Below, in pieces: positions 42,209 through 51,839 of a DNA stretch of 64,000 bases. The notes under the pieces are model-generated. The model saw nothing but the letters and a program-made list of their open reading frames with translations. It had not been told where the DNA came from and searched no databases. The DNA is from Epichloe hybrida (Eukaryota; Ascomycota; Sordariomycetes; Hypocreales; Clavicipitaceae): the NCBI GenBank assembly GCA_019022495.1, contig JAFEKR010000080.1, forward strand, positions 1-64,000, in the 5' to 3' direction. The translations under genes were made by a program, and so were the position numbers. How positions within the stretch are numbered: the first letter of the stretch is position 1; each line of letters starts with the position of its first letter.

Positions 42209-45200
42209 GGTGATTGTGGAAATCTGCTATGTCGCCTTGACATGCAGTGACGCGTTGCTTCCCCTCAAAGCTGCTCTGGCCCAGCGTGGCCAACCACAGG
42301 AAGTGGCGGGAATAGTGTTGAGTGGTGTCGAGGTGTCCCTCGTCTTGCCGAAGATGATGTCGGCAAAATCGTGATGCCAAAGTTGCTGTCTTGTCCGGTT
42401 ATGGACGTCGCGCCTTCGCTCAAAGCGCGTAAAAGTGGTGGACGTTAGGCACGTCACCTCGGTATGTGGTCGGATGAGTAGGGGTTTGAAAATTGTCCTG
42501 CTGCTGCAAACATGACCGGGGCGAGGTTGTAACTGTGGGATTCCTCGGGATAGAGGAATTATGTAGCCAACCTGATGAGATCTGGCGGTGGCGATACTGG
42601 AGGAACGCTGATCAAGTAGCCAGCGACTCGTCTTGTTCAGTGTAGTGAGTAATGAGTGACAGAAACAACGCCGGATCAATACCGACGCGCCTTGATGAGC
42701 TTTGTGTGAATGGTTTCTAGATACTGTTGATTGGCAAATGCCAAAAGTCCTGGGAGAAATCAGGAAGAGGGAGAGGGGACGGAGGTGTGGGTGGAGTTGG
42801 AACCATATACTTATAATATTCAGGTGGCAAGAGCAGACGCATCTTTTCTCCTCTCGACGGGTTGGCCGGCCTGGGTCCGCTCGAGTTCAAGGACAAAAAA
42901 ACAGGGGTGGCAGGGGGGGTACAAGTCTGGCCGACAGGCATGCGACAAGGCGTGCGCGTGTGCGTGCAATAACATCAATCAGTTAGTCCCCCCAGCGAAA
43001 TCATTTTGCCAGAATTAACGGAGTGGTCGCTCACTAATATCATGGCCTGTGCAACGAGGCTGGCTGGCTGCCTAGCGCCTCTCACTGACTCACAGTCACA
43101 CAGAACGGGCATCAAGACGCCATGTCGTGAGGCTCATCATCAACGATATTTATTTATTCAGTAATAGCGACCGACAACTGATGGAAGCTTCGGGCGCAAG
43201 CCACACAGTGCTGGAATTTCCCGCTCGGCACCGTCCAGCACGACCTGTCACGCTGCGGAACTAGGCCATCCACCATCTTCCCGTGCTTGCATCATCCGGC
43301 TTGCCCCAATCTCGCTGATCCATGACCTGCTATTAAATCGTCTCGTGTTTCAGTCCGGCTTCGCCTGCTGACTGTGACCTACTTACCGGCTGACCGATAT
43401 TGGCCAGAACGAAGCCAAGACTTGGAGCAGCGCTGGCGAGATACGGAGGCTGGGTGCCGCTGAAATTTGTGCGAACGCACGGTCCAGGAGCCACCCAAGG
43501 CCCCCCACTGTAATCAGCTCGCAGAGCTTTGCTAGCCGGTCCTTATTATTATCATCGCTACGAGGAACCGGACTGGCCTGGCCTGGCCCTGCAGATGGAA
43601 AAATCACAAAAGCATATTCCGTGCGCGGAACTACCCGTTTGGCTGGTTGGTCGTCTGTTACACTAATTTCACTAATTTCACAATATTATACAGTGACACT
43701 TTGGCGGCCGCGTTGTTGTTTGGGTTTCCCGCTGTCCGCTCTGTATAATCAAACTCGTTCATAATTCCCTCCACGTCGTAATCCGTACAGACGGCTGCTT
43801 CAGCCTCTTCCTCTCGCTCGAGAGAAAACATGAAATTCTTGGCCCTGGATGCTTGCCCTGCCCTAATATCCTCGCCCACCCGGCCAAAATTGCCCTGGCA
43901 CGTCCCCTGTGCAAACAACGTTTAGCGAAATGACCTGCCAGGCTTCATTTGTCGCAGATTGTCATGATCTTCGCCAACAACAGAATTTTCCCCCAGCAAA
44001 CGCTTCCCCAGCAAACGTTTCCCTAGCAAACGTGAATGGAATCCCTGTGAATTATTTCGCCGCAAAAGGCAGCCGACGCTGTGAACCAAGACGTAGCAAG
44101 CAGATGATGAATAGGCCTCTCTCTACGGAGTAGTGAAAGGTGTACCAGGCCAGTCGAATTGGTCCAGAATGGTCCAAATTCGCAATGTCACCTGTGCACG
44201 AATGTCGTGCGTCGAAAAGCTGCAGCTTGAACGGCAGGTCTGGTGTCGTTGTTTTGACAAGCTCGTACGGAGTAGACAGAGGCTCTCATTGTGATGGTCC
44301 AGAATCCCTTGGGCAAAACAGACAGGCGCCTGCCTTCTTAAAGGATCGATGTTGCCACTTACTAATTAATTGGAAACATGTTGATTTATGTCGACGACCT
44401 GAGATTGGCGGGAAGGAGCGTGACCCGAAAGAGCATGCCGGTTGTGCAAACCGCTGCGCGTACGTTGCACCGCGTGGTGATCACTGATAATACCGATCGC
44501 ACTTTCCCATCTTTGTCACGCTCACGCACTTCCTTTATTAACTTTGGGAGTCGGCACAACTTGTCGACTCATCGCTGTACCCACTTCACGCGCAGCAGAA
44601 TTTATTTGCCCATGTCTCCCTCAATATGGGGGGCTGTTGTGCCAATGTCTTGGTCTTGCTTGTTTATTTACGATTTGAAGTTCAGGCCATCCGAGTGGCA
44701 CCTTGGAATGTTTATTAGGACGTCTGGTGTATTCGTGTCACTTTCCGGCGCCTTCAGTATCTCACAGCCTTGGGCATGCGTATGCGTTTGACGTTTTGTC
44801 TCGATATTGGTAAGCACGATCCAACGTGTGCTGGATTCTTGCTAATTTTTCAAAACCAGGACCGCAGCCTGACCAGCACCAGTCGGCGACAACTGATCTC
44901 ACTTGGCTACGCAGGCCTGCATTTCATTTACCTACCTATAGGCTACAATGAAGAGCATTGTGTATTCACAGATGGCCCCCAAGCTGAGCTCCTCTGATCT
45001 CGCCCAGACCACGGTGTCTTTGGCTTACATATGGGAGTAGGCGCTCTTGTTCCCAAAGAAGCTGCATACAACTGCATACATATCACATACTTCCGCTTTG
45101 GACTGCATGAAACTTCACATCTCCAAATGGTCTTTCTTGATCAAGGCTCCGAACAGGCTAGGAGTGGACCCAGGATCACGTTGATACAGGAGAACAGAGG

Positions 45201-47713
45201 TTCCACCACAACGGGAAGCTACTGTACATGTACACGCAACGTCCCGTTCCCTGCTCGCTCCACTGCAGCTGCCGCCGTGCACTGTACGGACTGTATGGAG
45301 ACTTTGCGAGCTTATAGTGGTGGCTGTTGTCATGATGCATTTTACGATACCCGAAGACGACTTTGGTGCTTGGCCAATGAGCCCATGCATGCAAGTCGCC
45401 GTTGTTATTAGCAGACTAGGTTCGACACGACGACCACAAATGCTATGATTACAGACCCCGTACGGTGCCCGGCGACTTCGATTCTGGAAATCCCGCACCA
45501 TGCACCCTGCCATCACTCACACCCTCCATTGTTAGTCGCCAAGACAAGACTATCATGTACTAGCCCGGTGGCCGAAGTTGCATGTGCTTTCCCGAGCCCT
45601 CCTGAGCAAGGGGGCCAAGTATGTATTGGCAAAAGGGGAAAACATCCTTATTATTTTCGGGCTCCCACAATTTCACTCAGCCTTTTTGCGTCTAGGAGCC
45701 ACTCCAAACAGATTGTTTCTTTTGCGCGATATACTTGGCTACGCTACCATGTTGGAGAACAAAAAAAAAAAAAAAAAGAGCCTTGTGACTCATTAGCACA
45801 ACAGGCGCCGCTTTTTTTCATGTCTACTACTCCGTATGCTGTCCTGCCCTTATTACGCATCGTCTCCCAACGAAGGCTTCGAGTCTCCTGTATTGATGTC
45901 CAAAGGCGCCTTTCTATCAAATCAGGCAATGCGCTACTGTGCGAACCAAGTTTGATTGGCACAAGACCTCACCACGTCGCATGGGTGGAAAGACGTGCGT
46001 CCCTCCAGATCAATGCCCCTGTCGCAGAGGCAGCCAACCAGACATGGCCTTTTGACCTGCATCACTGACGATAACAACAGCAGCTGCAGTGTCCACCTTA
46101 AAAATTAAAATAGGGCCCCTGGTCGCTGCCTCTTACGTCCAAGCATCTTGTCAGACACGGTACTGACCGACTCTTTTCGAGCCGTCGTTGCCCCGGTTGC
46201 ACGACTTTGCACCCTATGCGAAGATGATCCAGCGCGAAGGAGCGTTGGGACTATCATAGACAGGACAATAAGCATTCGTTGATGACAGTACATGAAAATA
46301 TTGCAAGGTACGTGTGGACGGATGGTAAAGGCGTAATGGCGGTCGGACGGGTGCGCCAGAACTTTTCGATTGTATTCTCGCTTTATCAATCATTGCGTGG
46401 GCGTGGGAGAAATGGCCCTTACTCTCTTCCCTCTCTCCCTCTCTCTTTCTCTGGTTGCCAGATTTGGCGTAAAATCACCATCAGTCCCATCTGAACAGCT
46501 CGACTACACTTTCCGTACCCCCTCGGAAGCGACGTTCAGTCGATTTGTTTTGGCGAATCAAGTTGTTCCGTCCGTCCGTCCGTCATACATACATACGTAC
46601 ATGCACAGCAATGAGCCCGGAGATCTGGATCGTACTTTCATCACCTATGTGTGTGCTGTCGTGTCTAAAAAGCTGCGTCTCTCGACCTGGGCATGTATGC
46701 GGGCGCGAGAGCAAGTAACGAATGAGCTGTGCCCCCGTTTCTCCCACCCGGCTTCATATGTGCTGACGATGGGCAACGACTTCTGGTTCCAGCTACTGCA
46801 GCTCTCGATGCCTTGCTGCACTGCACCAATGCCCAGTCGGCCCCCTCCGGCTCGTCCAATGTTTGTGAACGGAGAGCAAGGTGCGCCCGGTCACAAGATG
46901 CGCAGATTGTGCCCGTCGATTGCTTGTTGATTGACAGCCTGGTTTTGACGACATGGCTCGCCATTAATAAAACAAGGAGCCGTGGCTTATTATTACGGAC
47001 TACACTTATTACGGAGTACACATCAGACATCCATGCCCGAATCAGCTTCATGCCAGAGCTACACTACAGGAGCAACATCCATGCAGCGCTGATCTCTACT
47101 AGTATCGCCGGGTTAAAGGGCCAAATGCCGGTCCAGCCACTCCGCCACTCTGCCACTCCGCCACGTGGGAAAGCGCAAAGTGGCGGGTGCTCAAACCCAG
47201 GTCCATCTCACGTGATGAGCTCAGATTCGATGGAAAGCGCCACCCGCCTGTCGCGAGCCCCTCTCTCAGCCGAAGGGCGGATGCACGTCCCGTTTTGCCG
47301 CCATGATTTTCGCACCGGTTGTTTTGCCACCCCCCCTCCCCCAGCCTCAAGTCTGGCATGCGTTACAGCCACCGTCGGGCATATACCGCACGCGTTCTCG
47401 TGTTGCAGACACGCGAGGTTTGTGCTTCAGCCCTTGGATACGTTGAAGAGAAAAGACGTGCGTCATAATGCACCTGACCTGCGTGAGTCACTGCATATCA
47501 AGCTCTCTTGCCAATCACATGACTCTTCCTGGTTGGTTGACACGCGGCAGATGCTTGACTATGCTGCCCTGTCTAGGGGGATGTGTTGGATATGGACACG
47601 CCCTTTCGTCGTTGTCGTGCGGGGGATATAGACATGAGGGCGGGAAGGGGAAGAACCCCACGGTGGCTTTGAACAATTGACCCGCCGTTGCTCGTCACCA
47701 CGCTCTTTTATCA
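42209..47713. other. Gene desert of ordinary base composition
   Basis: Five and a half kilobases between the last recognisable gene and the AT-rich repeat block. Open frames occur (the longest, 46729-47631 +, is 300 codons) but are Cys/His/Arg/Ser-rich with no coherent hydrophobic pattern and compete with opposite-strand frames. Four copies of the TACGGAGTA 9-mer are present (44124, 44266, 45828, 47010), plus an AGCAAACG triplicate (about 43996-44032). No RNA gene seen. Confidence 0.6.
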
Positions 47714-47769
47714 GGAAAGCGGAGCTTTGCCCGCGTTTTGCGTTAGAGCAAGGCAAAGGCAAGAGAGTA

Positions 47770-48456
47770 CGGATGTCCAAGTCAAAAGTCGTGTCCCCTG
47801 CACGCTGCTGCCTAGAGTAGCCTAAGGCACATAAATAGTCTAGAATAACATAAGGAAAATTAAATAAGGTATCTCTGCTATATAAACTACATACAAAAGT
47901 GACTTATCCTAGTTATTATTAGATTATTCCTTTACATTACTAGAATCTAAGGCATTAAGGTTATTAGGACTATTAGGACTATTAAGCTTATAAGGGTTAA
48001 AAACCCACCTTCTTTTATTATTATTAACGTTATGTAATAAGCGAAGATAAAAGTAGCTAGTGTTATAATACGGAATGTATAATATAAAATAAGTGTGAAG
48101 ATAGATAATGATTTAACTAGCTAGAGGTTAGAGCTATTGTCTAATATAGGGGTTCTAGGTCACGTGCTAGCCACATCTAAGGTCTAGTGGCATTAACAGG
48201 CCACATCCTAAGGTAATAGGCTAACTGTTAATTCTAGCACGTAATAGCTAGGCAAGGGAAGTAGCTAGATAAGGCAAAAGCTAGCTAACTTTAGTGATAG
48301 TTATAGCACTAGTGGCAAAAGCAGGTAAAGAGAGGGGAACTAGAGAAAAAGTAAGCCTCTTATTTAATTTACTTAGTAAGACTATAACCCCGCTAGCTAA
48401 TTATATCCTTAACTAGGGTTACGTGCAGGGGACATGACTTTTAACTTGGACATCCG
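47770..48456. mobile_element. MITE copy 1 (Tc1/mariner-like, 687 bp)
   Basis: The element begins CGGATGTCCAAGTCAAAAGT and ends with the inverted complement (ACTTTTAACTTGGACATCCG); the terminal inverted repeats are about 35 bp and extend to TCCCCTGCACG, with two transition differences between the ends. It is flanked by TA on both sides (47768-47769 and 48457-48458), the target duplication of the Tc1/mariner superfamily. It has no coding frame and is non-autonomous. About 230 bp at the left and 160 bp at the right are shared with copy 2; the middles differ. Confidence 0.88.
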
Positions 48457-48473
48457 TAAAGCGTAGCTTCTTA

Positions 48474-49044
48474 CGGATATCCAAGTCAAAAGTCATGTCC
48501 CCTGCACGCTACTGCCTAGAGTGGCCTAAGGCATTAACGTAGTAGCCTAAGGCATATAAATAGTCTAGAATAATATAAGGAAAATTAAATAAGGTATCTC
48601 TGCTATATAAACTACATATAAAAGTGACTTATCCTAGTTATTATTAGATTCTTCCTTTATATTACTAGAATCTAAGGCATTAAGGTTATTAGGACTATTA
48701 GGACTGTTAAGCTTATAAGGGTTAAAAACCTACCTTCTTTTATTATTATTAATAGTAGTAGTATCTTTGTCTTTAAACTCTAATTATAAAATAACCCTTT
48801 AAACCCTCTAACTATTAGCTTAACCTTCGTGACCTTTGTAATAGTTATGTAGCTAGATAAGGCAAAAGCTAGCTAACTTTAGCAATAGTTATAGCACTAG
48901 TAGTAAAAGCAGGCAAAGAGAGAGGAACTAGAGAAGAGGTAAGCCTCTTATTTAATTTAGCTAGTGAGACTACGACCCTGCTAGCTAATTATATCCTTAA
49001 CTAGGGTCGCGTGCAGGGGACACGACTTTTGACTTAGACATCCG
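48474..49044. mobile_element. MITE copy 2 (Tc1/mariner-like, 571 bp)
   Basis: Same terminal inverted repeats (left end CGGATATCCAAGTCAAAAGT, right end GACTTAGACATCCG) and same orientation as copy 1, only 17 bp away. Preceded by TA (48472-48473); the right-hand TA has become CA. The middle is shorter than and different from copy 1, so the two are internally rearranged relatives and not a simple duplication. Confidence 0.85.
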
Positions 49045-49271
49045 CACTTTCCCTTTATTAAAATAAGAGAGATGTCTTAGACACAAAATACTCTTTGGCC
49101 ACTAGTTAAGAATTCTTTTCTGCCTCTTTTAACCGCCTAACTACTTTAGGGGGGTAGGTTAGTTAGTTAAATCGTCAGTCAAATCGTCTATAGTAAAAAA
49201 TGCGGAAGTGGATAATAGTTAGCCCGGGCGGATACCGAAGCTATCCCTGCGCCTATGATGCCAGTAATTAG

Positions 49272-49500
49272 GGAAAGCGGAGCTTTGTCTGCGTTTTGCG
49301 TTATAGCAAGGCGAAGGCAAGAGGGTAAAGCAAAGCGTCCTATTTTCCCTTTATTAAAATAAGGCTATCCTATAGAGATATCTCTTCTAATTAGTTAGAC
49401 GCGAAATACTCTTTAGTAACTAGTTAAGAAAAAATTTTCTGCCTCTCTTAACCGCCTGGTTCTAAGGGGGGGGGGGGTAGATTAGTCAGTCAAATCGTCA
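49272..49500. repeat. Repeat unit B (uninterrupted copy of unit A)
   Basis: It starts GGAAAGCGGAGCTTTGTCTG and keeps both TA dinucleotides used by the MITEs in unit A (49326-49327 and 49341-49342), separated by the same 13 bp. It ends in a long G-run and passes into the GTCA/AATC minisatellite. Confidence 0.8.
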
Positions 49501-50015
49501 GTCAAATCATCAGTCAAATCGTCAAATTGTCAAATCGTCAGTAGTTAGTTAGTCAGTCGGTCAAATCGTCAAATTGGTTAAATTGTCAAATCGTTAAATC
49601 GTCAGTCAGTCAGTTAGTCAGTCAAATCGTCAAATCAGTCAAAAAGTCAGTCAAATTGTCAAATCAGTCAGTAGTCACTTAGTCAGTCAAATCGTCAGTC
49701 AGTCACTTAGTTAGTTAAATCGTCAAATCGTTAGTAGTCATTTAGTCGGTCAAATCGTCAGTTAGTTAGTCAGTTAGTCAGTTAGTTAACTCGTTAAATT
49801 GTTAAATCGTCAGTAGTTAGTCAGTCAGTTAAATTGGTTAAATTGTCAAATCGTTAAATCGTCAGTCAGTCAGTTAGTCAGTTAAATCGTCAAATCAGTC
49901 AAAGTCAGTTAAATCGTCAAATAGTTAGTAGTCCCTGAGTTAGTCAGTTAGTCAGTTAGTTAGTCAGTCAAATCGTTAAATCGTCAAATCAGTCAAAAAG
50001 TCAGTTAGTTAGTTA
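49480..50015 (+). repeat. Degenerate GTCA/AATCGTC minisatellite
   Basis: About 530 bp composed of shuffled CAGTCAAATCGT-type units (GTCA, AAATC, GTTAG variants). Many units show C-to-T or G-to-A changes, as expected from RIP of a once more uniform array. Confidence 0.85.
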
Positions 50016-51839
50016 CAGAGTATTGTTTGTAGTGTAGTTAGTGTAGTTTTTAGGAAAATCTTGTATTTATAGTGTAGTGTATTATAGTTTTTTTTTACTT
50101 ATAGTATAGTGTAGTTAGTGTAGTTACTAACTACACTAACTACAAAAACTACAAATTAGTATTAGTAAAAAAAAAAGTGGGTCTTTTTATTATATAATGT
50201 TATTATAAGGATTAAAAGAAAGCTAGTTATATAGAAGCTTTTATTATTACCTATTTTACTTAATTAGTTATAGAATTTATAATATTTACCTTTTTTTAAG
50301 GATTTTACTATAACTAGGGTTATTTATAATATTATACCTTTTTAATAATACTATTATACTTATTACTTTATTTTACTAATATAACTTTAAGAAAAACTAA
50401 CTTATTCTTTTATTTACTATTAATACTAATTATTTACTATTTCTATAATTTATTATTATTATTTTAATTAAAAATACCCTAAACTAATATAATATAATTA
50501 GTTAATAAATCTAAATAAATAATAAGAAGTTAATAAAGTATATACTTAGTATTAATATATTATTAGTTATATAATAAGAAATTTAAAAAAGCTTAAACTA
50601 TTTATTTACTATTTAAACTAATTAAATATTACTTTAAGCTTTATAATTCTAAAGCTTTAAGAAGTTATATATAGTAACTTTATATATCTTATTATAATAA
50701 TACATAAAGAAAGAATATAATAAACTAATATTTATAATTTATTAATAGATAACTAATAGTATTATTTTAATTACCCTATATAGCTTAATTAAGCTATAAA
50801 AAATAAGTTTAACTTATTTTTAAAAATAATACTAGGACTTAGTTTTATATAATATACTATACTTATTATAAAAGCTTTAATAACTTTTATAACCTTAATT
50901 ACTATTATTACTATAATTACTATTATTTTACTTTTATTATTATTTTAAAAAAACATAAAAGAGAAAACATTTTTATAATATTAATATTTTTAAAAACCTT
51001 AAAATACTAAGTTATTAAAAACTATAGCTTTTACTATAGTAATTTACTTATAATTACTAGTATTTATATTTAAGTTATTTATTTATTATTTATTTATTAT
51101 TAAACTTTAACACTAATAATATTATAAGTAATCTTAGTAATCTTAGTAATCTTAGTAATCTTAGTAATCTTAGTAATCTTAGTAATCTTAGTAATCTTAG
51201 TAATCTTAGTAATCTTAGTAATCTTAGTAATACTAGTAATATTAGTAATATTAGTAATATTAGTATTATAAGCTATTATAAGCTATTATAAGCTATAATA
51301 AGATATAATAAGCTACTTATATTAAGTTTACTAGTAGTTTTTTTATAGTTTTTTTAAAATAAGTAATAATAATAATTTATAGAAATAGTAAATAATATAA
51401 TAAGAAGGTTTTTCTTTAAGTTATATTAGGGAAATAAAGTATTAAGTTAAATAGTATTATTAAAAAGTATAATATTATATATAACCTTACTTAGTTATAG
51501 TAAAATTACTAAAATAATATAATATTATAAATTCTATAACTAATTAAATAAAATAGGTAATAATAAAAGCTTTTATATAACTAGTATTCTTTTAAGCCTT
51601 ATAATACTAATAACTAATAAAAAGTCTAATACTACATTTGTAGTGTTTGTAGTTAGTGTAGTTTAGGAAAAAAAATTTATAGTGTAATGTATTGTAGTTT
51701 TTTTTTTTTTGTAGTTAGTGTAATATAGTTTTTTTTCCTTATAGTTAGTGTAGTTTATAGTGTAGTGTAGTTTGTAGTATAGTTATTACACTACACTACA
51801 AATACTACACTACACTACACGTTTTAGTGTAATACTCTG
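50016..51839. mobile_element. Long-terminal-inverted-repeat element, 1.8 kb, non-coding
   Basis: Both ends read CAGAGTATT inward (50016-50024 and complement at 51831-51839). The inverted similarity continues inward for roughly 400 bp per side: first a GTAGTGTAGT-rich tract, then the shared segment around AAGCTTTTATTATTACCTAT and TTAGTTATAGAATTTATAAT. Such long inverted repeats suggest a fold-back or Mutator-like non-autonomous element. I find no clear target-site duplication (GTTAGTTA on the left, CCTGTCTG on the right). It is saturated with stops in all frames and contains the AGTAATCTT array. Confidence 0.7.
51127..51270 (+). repeat. AGTAATCTT 9-bp tandem array
   Basis: Eleven uninterrupted AGTAATCTT units (51127-51225) followed by diverged AGTAATACT/AGTAATATT units, within the long-inverted-repeat element. 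The same array recurs at 58475. Confidence 0.9.

Larger units (their letters stand above)
47714..49200. repeat. Repeat unit A, split by two nested MITEs
   Basis: The left part (47714-47767) starts GGAAAGCGGAGCTTTG and the right part (49047-49200) continues with TTTCCCTTTATTAAAATAAG, then a segment with CTGCCTCTTTTAACCGCCTA and a G-run. The same sequence, uninterrupted, forms unit B at 49272-49500. Units A and B are therefore a tandem duplication in which A later received two insertions. Confidence 0.8.

Noticed and set aside
44378..44430. LIYVDDLRLAG, resembling a copia-type reverse-transcriptase YVDD box
   Set aside because: Stops occur just upstream and the following residues do not resemble the family; a chance match is likely.
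46729..47631. 300-codon plus-strand frame in the gene desert
   Set aside because: Composition is that of random translation (many Cys, His, Arg, Ser), with no hydrophobic periodicity or start context and overlapping opposite frames.
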